64,000 nucleotides of DNA from Schistocephalus solidus (GCA_017591395.1 WEDG01011729.1:1-64000); one strand, 5' to 3'. Numbered from the stretch's first letter, positions 24,286 to 36,528 are shown. The notes: a model not told the origin generated them from the letters alone. Numbers and translations are program-made.

Positions 24286-24935
24286 GGATGAGTCCTGTTC
24301 GAAGTGGTATACGACCTAGTTCATTCTGTAGGGAACAAGACTGCACCAGCACCCCTTTCCCCATGTAAACCTAACCAGGTGCTGACACTCAAACATTGAC
24401 GAGGACGAAACCACTGAAAAATGTCCACTTTAAGGTCGCCTTCGACACTCGTCAGCAACACCCCAAAAACAAGGTATTCTCCACCAGGTTCCAGTGCTTG
24501 TTGCGAATCTACTTAGTCCGGTACTCTAATACTCACCTTTAGGAATGGCATTCTTGTTTCACTTGAAGCTCGGCGCTCCCCCATCCTCCAGTACATTCCC
24601 CCTTTTAGTCGCAGTGCCAGTGCAATCCTTACACAATTATTTCTTTTTTATTAGTAAAATTGCCGAATCCGCAGTCCCACGATGGCTGGATTATGGCGGA
24701 GTATTCTACCCATGGGTATCCTGCGCAAACCTGGCTCGCATGTTTTAGTACAAAGTTTTCCTATCTCGCACTTCCTATACGCAATTTTTCCCCTCCTAAC
24801 CACCATCGGGAGTTTTCGATATGAAAATGCATTTTTCAGAACCGGACGGCAACATTCATTTCCCTATTTACCTTAGCTATTCGCCTACTGGATGACATAG
24901 TTACCTCAACCCCCCCCCCCCTCCCCCAGAAACCA
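24286..24935. other. Spacer, no recognised gene
   Basis: No domain was recognised. It ends in a C-rich run (about 24910-24927). It may include the decayed 5' part of the LINE that starts next, but I could not align it. Confidence 0.4.
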
Positions 24936-24939
24936 CCAT

Positions 24940-26650
24940 TTTGTCCCTTTAATGCTAGGTCCTTTTTAAATAATTCGTTTGCACTTTATGCTCTGGCGTT
25001 CTTCTCCTATCCAGGCATTATTCTTGTAATTGAACTATTGGCAAGGCCTTCCATAGCTGACTCCAAACTGTCTCTCCTGGGCTTCACTTGTCTTCGAAAT
25101 GATCGTCGGGATAGCCATGATGGGAAACTTGCATCTATGGCAAACAATTATTTACGTTTTGACGCTAGGTCTTTCACATTTTTGCGTGCTAGGGTGTTGC
25201 TGCATATTTTCAGTTCCTTTAAACTATGTATATTCTTCACCCGTCTTTTTCACCTGTCGCCTACCTTACTATAGTACAGCTTTTTATATTTGTCAATCAT
25301 AGGCATTTCATGCTGCAACCTTTTCAAACTTTGAGTATCAGTTAATCGCGGGTGACTTGTATCTTTCTGAAGTCTAAGTGTTTCCATCTAGTGGTCACTT
25401 TGAAACTCATATTTCTCTCGTATAATTCCTCGTAGGAGAATAATTAACGTTACAAGGTTTTCCTTTATTTATGTTCTCTCTGTAGTTTGCACTCTTTTCT
25501 CATCGTTTCCACCAACCACAAACTCGCCACATGTTTCGCTGAGCAAAGAGGCAGTGTGAAAATTTCTCTTCACAATAAGAGCTCGTAAAATACTAAGCAT
25601 CATATCTTACGCGATGCTCTCGAAATGCACCACCAGACTCCGGGTTGCAGATTCAAAGTTCAATGCGTTCTTGTTCAAAACCTTCATTAAAATTTTGACA
25701 TGTCAACTTCCTTGCATCCAGGTTTAAACCCGTGCCGTTAATGAAAATATGTATTTTACCGCATGGAACGTAACCATAGCAATTCTACGCTTTCGAAAAT
25801 CGTATTGTACATATCCGATCATTATCTTAAAAAGGTAAACGTAAATGTGTTTTATCCATTCCATTTGTATAGAATACCGAATTCAGCTCTCGAAATCGAT
25901 ACCTTTCCCCGTGCATGGAATGAATCACACATTCTGCCCATCTCAAGCACGGCCATTCTACGTTATTCAACACGTTTCGGCCAATCAACACGTTTACATC
26001 GGTTTCAGCAATTTTAGTGACCTTGATCAAGCATAAGACGATGTTTACTTTAGTCAAAAATAGCGTCTCAAGTACGACTTTGCTTGAATTCTTCAAAACT
26101 CTGTCTTGGGAGACCTGCCAATTCCCTTAAATTGGCCAAGTTCTGCTTTCTAGGGAAAATGTTGTAACGCTTTACACAATCTATTTCGACTTCACTAAGA
26201 TGTTTCATCATGATGATAATTCGCTTCTTCTCTTGCAGCTTTCCTCTTTCGGAATAGGTAATTAACTTTTGAAACTTATATCTTCTTAGGTGAACTCTAG
26301 CGTACAGCGCGTAATTATCTCAAGATCTCCGAGCTCACATGTGTGAGGACCCCAGTTATACAGGGTATGTAGCTTGATCAATCCTATTTCGAGAGTTCAT
26401 TTATAGTGTACCAGATTTTTTCCGAATGCTAGGCCTTTTATGCTTGCTAATGATTTTAAAATTGCAGTGTGCTCTAAATCTTGATGAGCGACATTCAGGT
26501 TATTATGAAGTGTTGGTGCTGCGTGCAGCGTCTTTGCGTTTGTTGGTTAATGGTTAGATTCAGTTGTTGGTGACGATTCTTAGCCTCACCTAATCAGAAA
26601 AAGCTATTAGCCATCTGAGTACAGTATACACCGAGAGTCTCCATATTCTA
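24940..26650 (+). pseudogene. CR1-type LINE remnant (endonuclease and RT)
   Basis: Diverged relative of the LINE at 43092-47490, here on the + strand. Matching blocks in order are 'NARSFLNN' (about 24950, start of the APE-type endonuclease), 'DSKLSLLGFTCLRND' (about 25062), 'AGDLYLSEV' (about 25350, equivalent of VGDFNLPEV), 'LYRIPNSALEIDTFP' and 'WNESHILPIS' (25867-25950, RT), 'FDFTKMFHHDDN' (26187, RT block with the first Asp) and 'LLLQLSSFGIGN'. Every block is frame-shifted or stopped relative to the next, so the copy is dead and old. The Penelope remnant abuts it at about 26660. Confidence 0.85.
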
Positions 26651-26659
26651 AACCATTGC

Positions 26660-27900
26660 GCTCTAATTGTTTTGAAATGGGACCCTGATGAAAGTCTTTT
26701 CTTGCTCGCCGTTAGCACGGGAAGCATTGGTGGTCTTTCGGCCATGTTCTTAATAATAAAGCGATCCAGATATTCGTTCTGTCGAAAAATGCTTACTCAA
26801 ATCTTCAGCTCTCCTTCAATGCTATCCGTCGAACAGATCCTTTTCGTCCTTTGTGTCAAACAGCACACTAAAGTACGCTTTAAGTTAAGCGGTACAAAAT
26901 TCCCAGAATGGATATATTGCCCGGACCAAAGGTTCTTACGGTAGACACTACGCCGAATACCCCCGTTAGACCTTCTGCTCAGAAGCACGTTTCGAAAAGA
27001 GAGCGATCTGGACTGTTCTTTACCCAATTTAAATTGGATTGGCGAGTGCGCCTGATTTATGGTATCCATTACAACTGAAATGTACGTTTTTGTTTTAGAT
27101 GCAACCACAAAGATATCATCCACGAAGCGTGCAACATATTTAAGACCGTTTATCTGCGGCAAAGTTGTAAAATTTTCCAGCTTACCCGTGAAACTATTCG
27201 CCAAAAGTGGGCCAAGAGGTGAGCCCAATAGCTACTCCGTCTATCTGTCTGTACAACGTGTTGTTGAATAGGAGCTGCACGTTCAAGGTACATTTTCATA
27301 ACAGTTTCTTGAGAGCATTCACTGGTGTTGCTATACCTTAAAGACTGAAATTAATGAATTCACAGATGTAGTTTACTGTCTCCGTGACTGGCAAATTCGT
27401 GAAAAGGAGACGAGACATCCAGTAAAAACCATCATCATGCTGTTCAGGTCAAGGTCTTTCACGCCTTCAACGAACTCAGACGGGTATCGGTAGCTATGTG
27501 GCGCTAGCTGATCCTGTATGGGTTTAAGTTGTCCGCTTACCATTTTGCTATCACATGGTACGGCAAGTTCTTCAGATCTACAATGGGACGAACGGGTTTA
27601 CCATCTTTGTGGATCTTTTATTAGCCGCACAATTAAGGTGCATGCGTGCCGACGGGCGGAGATGCTCTGTCATGTTTGCTTATCAGACCTGCCATTTTAA
27701 GTCATTTCAGTCAGTCAGTTGTGTTTCTACTTCATCGGTCTGATCCTTATCCTTTTTCTGTCTGTCTACATTTTTCCTTGTCCGACAGAATTTATTGTAC
27801 TTTCATAATAAACTCTGTTATGAAACTGCAAAGAGTTTTAGCTTTGGGATTCCAGTAGTTGAGCAATAAAGAATTTTATGAACTCACAAGCTTTGATCTT
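26660..27900 (-). pseudogene. Penelope-like element reverse transcriptase, decayed
   Basis: The minus strand reads IHKDGKPVRPIVD (about 27585-27625), the RT block that contacts template, then SYRYPSEFVEGVKDLDLN (about 27450-27500), then a 143-residue open frame at 26797-27228. That frame starts MGSPLGPLLANSF and contains YVARFVDDIFVV (catalytic RT aspartates) and RKNLWSGQYIHSGNFVPLNL in the thumb. This order is diagnostic for Penelope RT. Stops lie between the blocks. The GIY-YIG endonuclease expected downstream was not found; the sequence runs into the LINE at 26650. Confidence 0.9.
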
Positions 27901-30067
27901 TCATGGCGTCGCCGACTGCAAAAGGGTTTTTTAGTATGTTAGCTTTTAAGCGCTCGTAAGTTTAATTTGCTTGCTAGTTTGAAGCATGTTGACCACCCAC
28001 GAGGCAACAGTCTCGCTGAAGTCTTTTTATTTCTTCCCTTCGCATGCACAGTTTAGTATCTTCAGTTCTTTTCTGTTAATGAAAGAATAGTCTGGAATAT
28101 TTCAATTAGCCGTACCGAAATTCGGCACAATTCTGTAATTAGAACCAATTCCGCGAGTTCTCGATGTCGAGTGCCAGAACGTAACCTTGCCACCGTGGCT
28201 AGACTGTACCAGGGCGTAAAAACGGCATAGCTGCAGGACGGAATTTGGCGCGTTAGCAATATCTGGCCAGCTCATCCGAGAAAAGTTAGCAAGCAGGCTT
28301 CATTTTGCTCGTCCTTTTCCACTCCATAATGTTTTGGTTTTTTGACCGTGAGTATCCTTTTTTAAACTGTCGGCTATCGTGATATCGTTGAATGTGTAGT
28401 AGAGCGTACCCCATGCCTTTGCGGGGTTAAACCACAGCAATATTCAGTCCATTATGTTGCAGAATCAGTTACTTCCCGTGAGACCGACCGTATCGTGCGA
28501 CATAAGGAAATGGACAGGCAATTTTTCAAAAGGATTTTTATTGAGTAGAGGCTGGTAAAATAGTATTGTGCAAACTATTTACAAACATTCAGTCCTTAGT
28601 CATGAGATTTTATGGTACTAAGCATGCAACAAAAGGGATTACTGTTACTGTTGCTGTTCGGCCGCCATATACGCCCGCTCTTCGGTTCATGGAGCCAATT
28701 AGTTAAAGTTCTTCGAACAACATCTAGATCCCAGTTAACATAAGAGTGATTTTGGATAATCGAATCTTTGTATGCCAAGAAAACACATATTACATCTACC
28801 GTTGTGAATGCCAGGCAATGGCAAGCAATAAAATGTGTGGCAAGACGGTAGACATATTTTGGCAGTCAGCAGATTTTAAAGAAGTCTATCTTTATTTGTC
28901 CACATGCCACAACCAACTGTTTGATCTGAAAGCAGTCTCCTGGATATATACATACCACTGCAGCTGTAAACCAGGTTACCATATGTATTCGGCAAAAAAT
29001 GTTCCCAAAGACTTCCGCGGTGGATGACTCCAAATGCAGGAGAGAGTGCTTGGCGTTGACAGCGCTGATATTCCTCTTCGATCCAATGAAAACATTTTTC
29101 AATCAGGAGATGTGTACTTGCTGCAAAGTGCTGTCGAGGAAAAGCAGATGGGTGGCCAGGTAGTCATCTGTTTTCCTAACAAATTGTCGACGAGCTTCCT
29201 GGCGATCTTATTTAATAGACGCTAAGTAAACTTTCCCATCCGCTTATGGGATTTTCATATCAGTCATGTCCTTCTTGCGCCTGTTAGCAACAAACGGTCT
29301 AACCAGTTGACATGGCAACAGGTGCCAGCATTTCCGTAAGTAGCCTTGGATAATAAATAATGAAATGTGGTTTAATTTATTGAGCGAAATAGGCATGGAC
29401 CTTTGACTATCCTATTTGTAACGTTAACTTAGGTGCGGTGTACAGAGAAACCATATGGGGTGCAATCGTGCAAAGACGATCATAAAAGACGACAATTGGG
29501 GCCTGGGTCTCGAGGGTTAAGTTAAATCCCCCATCGATCCGGCTCATTTTGGAACAAAAGGCTGTCAAGGTTACTTTTGACGCTTTCTTGCGACGGGAAC
29601 ATCAGAACATCTGCAGGGTGGGCATTCCGTTGTTTGTTCACTCTGACAGACCACTCTGACTTGAGGGAAAGGAGAATGCGCGTCACTTATTTGTGCCTGT
29701 TCTAGACATATGGATTATTTACGATACTTGTGCAGACTAAAGTATTCAGTATGGCGTTGGCCAACCAGCTAACTTTCTCCGAGGATACAGTAGGTTGTCA
29801 TCGTCGTCTGAGTCTGACGCCAGTCCACAAACATATCTGGAAAGGAATACTAATAGTCTAGGACACATTCTCCATCCTTAAGTTTCTGCCGCATTCGCCA
29901 GGTTCAGAGGTAGGGAGTTTGTCCGTAATTCCGCTTTTCAAGCCAATTAAAGTGACTTTACGAGTGTTAGGTTGTTTTTGCCAAGTTCATTGTATAGTGC
30001 GATGTGTTGTTTAGTTTCCGGTTGAATCACCCGTTTTTCATTCTTTGACCACAGTAGGTTGCCCATG
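27901..30067. other. No recognised gene; possible decayed Penelope 5' part at first
   Basis: 27900-28260 could be the N-terminal part of the neighbouring Penelope element, but it has no alignable motif. A + strand frame at 28746-29027 (93 residues, several Cys) was considered and not called. The rest shows no domain, RNA gene or strong repeat. Confidence 0.4.
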
Positions 30068-30086
30068 TCATATATATATATATATG
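30068..30086. repeat. (TA)n run at the SINE 3' end
   Basis: 'catatatatatatatatgat' lies directly after the SINE tail (minus strand ...ccacattatca) and may be its simple-repeat tail. Confidence 0.7.
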
Positions 30087-30087
30087 A

Positions 30088-30376
30088 TAATGTGGAACCG
30101 ACAAAGACAAGGGAGACCGGAATGGCCATTTCTGGCTTATTAGCCGTCATCAGCCAGTCATACCCAATCCCAAGTGTGGAACACCTGGGATTCGAACCCG
30201 CGACCTTTGGTATTTGAGTCGAACGCTCTACCATTGAGCCACGGGCTCGTTGCTTTGTCGGTTGCGATCGGGAATATGATGATAGTGTGTGGCTCACCGA
30301 TCTGCTTAAGGAACATTTATGTTCCGTTGTGCCCAGGAACTCAGACTAGAGTACTTCACAGGCAGTCGCATAGCGA
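30088..30376 (-). mobile_element. tRNA-derived SINE, best copy in the window
   Basis: Minus strand. A head of about 135 bases (30376 to about 30245, from cgtcgctatgcgactgcctg to gcaacgagcccg) is followed by a tRNA-like region with A box 'tggctcaatggtagagcg' and B box 'ggttcgaatccc'. Then come a body (cttgggattgggtatgactg, gctgatgacg) and a tail (ggccattccggtctccc, ttgtctttgtcggttcc) ending in a (TA)n run. The anticodon stem has mismatches and there is no terminator in place, so it is not a working tRNA gene. It would be transcribed by polymerase III and mobilised by a LINE. Confidence 0.85.
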
Positions 30377-30390
30377 CGTGTAGCATATGT

Positions 30391-30546
30391 TGATAATGTG
30401 GAACCGACAAAGACAAGGGAGACCGGAATGGCCATTTCTGGCTTATTAGCCGTCATCAGCCAGTCATACCCAATCCCAAGTGTGGAACACCTGGGATTCG
30501 AACACGCGACCTTTGGTATTTGAGTCGAACGCTCTACCATTGAGCC
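30391..30546 (-). mobile_element. SINE copy lacking its head, fused to LINE sequence
   Basis: From the A box onward it is identical to 30096-30240 except for one base in the B-box region (gaacacgcgac versus gaacccgcgac on the + strand). Upstream of 'tggctcaatgg' the minus strand is not SINE head but LINE RT coding sequence. The two copies lie in tandem in the same orientation. Confidence 0.85.
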
Positions 30547-30547
30547 A

Positions 30548-31640
30548 GCTACAACCTTCGCCGACTTCTGGTCACTGAAATTAACAGTTTGAGAATGGCC
30601 GATTAGGAAGCCTCGTATCCACATCAGAAGCTTACCCCTTATTCCTATACGCCTAAATTTGAACAGAATGCAATGGTGAGGCACGCTATCGAAGGCTTTC
30701 TTGTAGTTGGTTGAGACCGCATAAACTGTGTTCCATCTTTCAACAATTTTTTTCCTACGTTCTTAACAGTAGAACTAGTTTGTCAAACAAGACCTGCCTC
30801 TACAGAAACTATGTTGAAAATCAGAAAGTGGGTTGTTTTGCTCAAACAATTGCATTAGTTTTCGTTTAATTTTTTCCATTATTTTGCAGCAAATGGAAAG
30901 AAGACTGGCCTGTAGTTGTTTGCGGAGATCCAGCTGCGACCCTTATACAGCGGTATTATTGACGCAGATTTCCAATCGTTTGGTAGACATTCAGGCTCAA
31001 AATATGTATGGAAACTCACAGATAGTTGTTTTGCTAATTCACAAGCGAGTTCCTTCAACAGGTTTGCAGGTATCTCATCGCGACCTGACGATTTTGATAC
31101 TTGAGCTCCAGCATATCCCCTAGGGCAATCACTTCGGTAAACTCGACGGCTTCAATTATTGTGGCCTCTTTGGAATCGCTCGTGGTATGGTAAAATTCAG
31201 TTTCCCTAGTGAAAATACACCGAAAAAATTCTGAAAGATGATCAGCTTTTGCTCCATCATTAGCGGAGTTTATACTCTCAGCTGCCCCGTGCAGTTGTAG
31301 AGGATATTTGTTTCGCGTGTTCTGTATAATGTAACCGTAGAAAATTTTTTGGTTCTCTTAAGCATGATTAAACAGATCCACCTTGAATTCCCGTTTTGTT
31401 TTGACAATAAGGACCTTGAAGCAATTACGATGAATTTTTTATGCCCTTATGGATGCGGGGCTCCTCTCTGTAAGTGATTTCTTCGAAAGTCTCCACTTTC
31501 TGTTAACTTCAATTTTTGAGGCCTATGTAAGCCATCGGGGTCTGCCTGTACATAAAATTCGTGGATCAGGCGATTATCATCTCTCCTAAGAATTTCGGCC
31601 TTTATCGAAATTGACTGTTTTTACGAGTTCCGTCGAATGA
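30548..31640 (-). pseudogene. CR1-type LINE RT fragment, 3' end replaced by a SINE
   Basis: Minus-strand RT blocks in order are 'KENQKIFYGYI'-like (about 31360), 'GRDEIPANLLKELA' (about 31080), 'WKSASITPLYKG' (about 30970), 'SDFQHSFCRGRSCLTN' (about 30810), 'YKKAFDSVPHHCILFKF' (about 30690; first catalytic Asp) and 'IGIRGKLLMWIRGFL' (about 30640). It stops abruptly at 'SDQKSAKVVAG' before the YADD box, where the SINE begins. Several stops and frame changes are present. Confidence 0.87.
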
Positions 31641-31649
31641 ATTGCACCT

Positions 31650-32560
31650 TGAAAATTGGTGTGGTTGTTCCGCACTGCTACCAAGTGTTAGGCAATTCAC
31701 GTCCGGAGCAACCTTCCAGTTTATTCGGTAGATTATTTTGCCCATAACTATACCAGAACCAATAAACGGCTCCAGATGTTTCTCGCCGTGGCAGTGGACC
31801 CTTTGGTCTTATTATCGGACACCTAAGGGTTGCCTTCAGTTTGTGTGCGACTCCAACTCCAAATGCTGTGAGAAGTTGACCGACGCCCTCCAACGTTATG
31901 AACATATCGAATTAATCACCGAAATTTTGGGTTTGTGAGATTTTGTCTCTCGCCTTGTGTGCGCATGCACTGGTTGATGAAGTTGCGCGGACAGCCATTT
32001 ACTCTGAACATCCATCAAATATATTGCAATTTGGCAACCTTGTCTTCCAGTTTACTGACATCCATTTCCACATTCTGGTAAAGTGCCCTTACGCAACTGC
32101 GTTTGTGTTTGATTGTGTAATTGCTCTTTCAGTTCAGTACTTGTGTCATATTTGTCGCTTTCCTGGAAGCCTTGTTCTTTTTGGAGATAAGAACATAAAG
32201 GAAGGCCAACTGCTCGTTATTTTACTCCTCGATCACTATTTTTATGTCTGGGAGGACGCAGTCGAAGCATTTTTTGAATGTGAGCATCGGATCCCCTTCA
32301 ATAACAACGAATGTATCATTTGCATACGGCAACCATACTTTCAGTCTGCATTCTTGGAAGACCAGCTACTATAACCCTTACAGGTCTGCCTCGGCTATGA
32401 GTCCCAACTCGATGAGAATTTGGCGAAAGCCCGCGTATGCTCGCCATTTGGTTTTCTGAATCCTTCGATGGAAACTTTTGGAAATCCAAAATGCTCGTAG
32501 ACTGTTCCGTCAAAGTTGACGCATGTCCTGAGACAGAACTTCAGGAGTTGAAGGAAATGA
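31650..32560 (-). pseudogene. Penelope-like element RT plus GIY-YIG-like tail, decayed
   Basis: Minus strand: 'NFDGTVYEHF' (about 32500), 'LGLIAEADL' (about 32400), 'LPYANDTFVVIEGD' (about 32325; box changed from YVDD to YAND), 'FLYVLISKKNK' (about 32190) and 'SHKRSCVRALY'-like (about 32110). Then 31680-31840 reads 'LRCPIIRPKGPLPRRETSGA', 'VYWFWYS' and a 'TGRLLRT'-like block, resembling the region before and inside the GIY-YIG endonuclease that is typical of Penelope elements. The catalytic RT box is mutated and stops are frequent, so it is inactive. It has a different sequence from the copy at 26660-27900. Confidence 0.85.
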
Positions 32561-33479
32561 GGTATCCTTGGCAATTCTCTCTTTCATTATGATTGGTTCG
32601 CAGGAGTGGTTCAGCGCTCTTAACTCTCAAATCCCTGGGGATAAAGATAAACCGGAAGATGCCGTCAAAAGATACCATTTCCTCGTTAGGCAGGAGAGTT
32701 ACGCCTTTATATTTCTTCAAGAATTATGTTGATGAATAGTCTATTGTGTCCGAACCAGATGTCAGGAAGATTAAACGCCAAAACAGCCATTTGCCAGTCC
32801 AGAATAAAGCGATGGATGCGACGAAGAATATTATGCGTCTCCAGGTGTCGTTCCTCCTTTGCTCATTAATCGCGCAAAGTGCTCCCCAAATTTGAAGACA
32901 ATAATCTAAGTGAACTGAAGGCAGAGGAAGCCATTGTAATCACGCCCTCGAAATAAAGAGCGTTTGAGCGTCGTGTTGAGCCTAACAGTCTACCTTCCGA
33001 AAGCTAAAAGCTTTCTGGCGGGTTGCCAGTTTTACCCCTTGTGTGAACCCAACCCGATAAAAACGCCGACACGCGAAATTAATGCAACAATGTTGATGGT
33101 GGAGAACTCGGATGCAATAACGCCGACCGACCGACGCATAGCGAGAGCCCAAGAAACGGAATAGCCCGGTCCTATGGCCTCCCAAGCTACAATAGGACAT
33201 CGCTTTTCTCTGAGCAATCTTCTCAATCAAATACTTTCCAATTTTCGAACTGATAAAGTGGCTGATTTGGCATCTCAGATTTCTGACCGCTGATTCGAAC
33301 ACCATGGTCCATTCATCAACAGATTTCGTGGGGAAAATTAAACTGCTCAATTTCCTGCCAAATTAGTTCATGCTATCTTTTTATGCTACGTCCCTCTTTA
33401 ATTCAAAGGTGACTCACCTACATCGTCCTCAAATATACTGATAATGATACTGATACCTTTATTCCCCAGGATTTGAAAT
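32561..33479. other. No recognised gene
   Basis: Short frames on both strands overlap at 32964-33350, but none shows a domain. Probably decayed repeat sequence between two Penelope pieces. Confidence 0.4.
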
Positions 33480-33640
33480 TCGAGAGCGCGGATTTTCTCT
33501 TACGCAGCAAATAGGATGAACAGGAGAATCGCCTAGGACACCTCTTGTCCTTTAGCTCCTGAAGTTCTGTCTCAGCACGAACTTTGCATTTACTTCAATA
33601 TAGTTGATTATATATAAGAGTGATAAGCAGAGTCTTTGAA
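33480..33640 (+). pseudogene. Short Penelope-like fragment, opposite orientation
   Basis: The + strand 'RIA*DTSCPLAPEVLSQ' (about 33520-33580) matches the minus-strand 'RIAKDTSFPSTPEVLSQ' at about 32510-32585, and the DNA shares ctcctgaagttctgtctcag in inverted orientation. It covers only the stretch before the RT catalytic region. Confidence 0.6.
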
Positions 33641-33849
33641 AACCCACTTTATAGGAAAACGCGCATAGAAGACGCAAAGGTTAACATAGCTATATGGGTA
33701 AATGATATCAGTTATTGAAGACAATTAACTATATGGCAATCAAGTAAAATTTCATAAAGTTTTCTTATAAATGTCTGAGCGCTTTAAGCTTGAATAACCG
33801 AAGAAGGTAGTTTGTTGCCTTATTCAATAAGGCACTGGAAGAATGAATT

Positions 33850-34660
33850 TACCCGCACTTAATGTGTGGCATAATTGCTTTATTGACCAGGAAAATTTGT
33901 TATTTTTTCAGTTCAAAAGAGCCATTTGGAAAGCAAAATATATTCGTCGGGTGAGCTTGAGGACCATGATCCTATCCCCGTTGTATTTTTTGTACATTAA
34001 ATAAAACTAGTAAGACTTTCTAGCCGACCCTCATAATGTAGCCACTCAAATCCGCTGAATAGTTTGGTCAACGTTTGTTAAAAGTTTTCCAATAGTATAA
34101 ATACGCTTCTTCTAGGGGATGTCAGGCCTGAGTGCAGTGCCCTAACAGCGGCCGGCCAATGTTACGAACACGTGACCAAGAATATCTTCATCAAAATAAA
34201 GGATGAATCTCCTGATCTCTTCCTAGATACGCATTACCTTTTTTGCAATTATGGCGCACGAAAACAATGGTTTAAGAGCTCGTTTGTGATCTCCGATGAA
34301 GTACTGATATTTAGATTTCACCATTTATCTATAACTAGACCGCAGTCGGATTATTTCGCAGTTGTTGAAATGAAAGTTAAGTAGCCACTCATCAGACCAA
34401 TTTTGCAAGCAATCCAATTTATTTCATAAGCACTGCACATCCTTCAGATTTCTTCTCGAAATCCCCAGCTTGTGATCATAAGCAAACATTAATTTCGCTT
34501 GTATCAGGCAGTCTAGGCACTCATTCATACGCAACAGAAACAGAATGGAACCCAAGAACGCTTCCATGTGAAACCCCACTGTGAACGGTTTCCCAATCAC
34601 AGTTGCTTCAGCAAAATAAACATGTCTGCGAAACCCTATAAAAACCGGTAAAATATTCAA
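33850..34660 (-). pseudogene. CR1-type LINE RT C-terminal half, decayed
   Basis: The minus strand starts with 'TVHSGVSHGSVLGSILFLL' (about 34590; normally SGVPQGSVLGP), then 'KLMFAYDHKLG' (about 34490; the YADD equivalent), 'LDCLQNWSDEWLLNFHF' (about 34395) and later an 'ALRPDIP' block (about 34100). The catalytic box is no longer intact and stops are frequent. The 5' end is missing. Confidence 0.8.
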
Positions 34661-36528
34661 TTTGAAATAAATATTTTACCCATCGCGTGAGCGATAGTAT
34701 ATTCATTTTTTAAAAAAAGTTTTTTAAAAAAAATGTGGATTAAAGCCCGAGGCTCCCTGAAATATAAATGATAACTTAAATAATAGATATCATCGTTATC
34801 TGTAGGTATCCGCAAAACGCTGGTTTGACTAAAAAGTGCTTTGCTGACCGTTTGAACGGTATCTTTCAAGTTGTAATTCCTCTATCCTTTTCGCCATTAA
34901 AACAAACCTACAAAATCGCTAAGTTAACGAGCATCTACATATCTAGGTGAGATAAAGCTCCTCGTAAGTTGACGGAGCTCTCACGCAAAGCGGTTTGTGT
35001 GGCCAAATCAAAGAAAGCATCAATGTGTAGGTAAGAGTTCTGATCCCTCACAAATCCGATAGGCATGTTAAGATCTCCTCGGATCTGCGAGTCATCTAGG
35101 GAAATAGATTGAGTGAATCGAGTTTACATTTTAATGTTAAAAGTATTTAGGCTTTTCACGCTTTTCAATGCCCTTATTTGAACCCTTTCCAATAACTTAT
35201 TATCTTTGTTTTTTTCAGCCAGGGGCGTCACGCCTTGTCACACCTTAATTCCACTTTCCAATCGGCAAACGAATAAAACTTCCATATACCTTTCCAAATA
35301 GCCCTTATCTTTAATTTTTGAAAGTTCTCTTAATCACAAACAGAACCCCAGTTATCCTTTTCATCGCCCTGAAGCGATCAAAGGAGGGACTCGTTGATGA
35401 CAAATGGTCATTTCAAACTCTTTCCGCTCAACTACAAGGGCACCTTTCGCTTGAGTAGTAGAGAGGAAAAAATTTCCTTAGTCCTCCTATTCTTATTTGG
35501 GATATGTTGTATCACACACTTCTCAATGTTAAACCTCAACAGTTATTTATCAGACCCATAGCGACAAGGTCGAAGGCAGTTGGTTCAAATTCGAAGATAA
35601 GTGAGTTCTCTAATTTTAAACAGATTTTTGCGTTTCATGTCGAAAGTATTAGCTTAATTGTTCATAAATTATTTGTTTTTTTCTAACTCTTTATCAACTG
35701 CATGCACCTGTGGTTATTTTATTTAACAATGGGTGGAAATATACGCTTTTAAACTGTTTCACTCGACATAGCTATGAGGCTAGCCTCATAAAAGTTCACG
35801 CATATTTATGTAAAAAGGACGGAATCTAAAGATTTATTGTAGAATACGAGTTGAGATGTTGGAAGTATACTTAATTTCCAGCAAAAAATAGTTTGCCGTA
35901 GTTGATATACCAGATAAGTTTATTTATTATCCTGCGTCACCAAAATAACGATTCGGACTCGAATCGGATGCGAATCGGATACGACCTTGACCGCTAATTC
36001 GGACGCAAATCCGATCCAAAAATTCATATCTAAAATTTTTCAGCCCCTAAACTCTTTTGGTAGACTTCCTTCTAGGTAGACGGTTAAAAAAACACTTCCA
36101 TTTCATTCCACTTCAATATTTAACAATTATAAGGTGACTCTTGAAAGACTGAGTAAGCAAGAAAAATATATTTTGTTTAAAACAATTTGAAAACGTAAGT
36201 GTGAAAAAAATACATGTTATACATGTCTCCAAATCATCAGTCCTTTGTTAACGGGCCTGGTATTCCAAAAGCCGTTTCATCGGGTTTCCACTCTGAAATG
36301 TAAAGGAAATGAAGTAAGTGTTGGTGGGTAAACAATGACCAATGAAATGCAAATTAGGAAAGCATCAAAATTGGGTGATTTATTTAGGGAATTTTCATAG
36401 ACAATGTTGATAAGTAAAATCAACTAACTGTCAACACTCTTCGAATTGGCTGCCTTTACCTCTTTTTGCGCAGTCGCTCATATGCCTTCTTAAAGGCATT
36501 TTTGAAGGATCGTTCTAGCTGATGTTTA
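34661..36528. other. AT-rich spacer, no recognised gene
   Basis: No domain or RNA gene seen. 35949-36016 holds several close copies of a short 'aatcggatRcga' motif. A and T runs flank 34710-34735. Confidence 0.45.

Noticed and set aside
28746..29027. Possible Cys-rich EGF-like exon, + strand
   Set aside because: It has 'CECQ' and 'CSCKPGYH' but the Cys spacing does not fit an EGF module, there are no convincing splice sites, and no neighbouring exon.
30180..30245. Functional tRNA gene (Leu-like, minus strand)
   Set aside because: The A and B boxes are good but the anticodon and T stems contain mismatches, it sits inside a repeated SINE, and a second copy lies 0.3 kb away.
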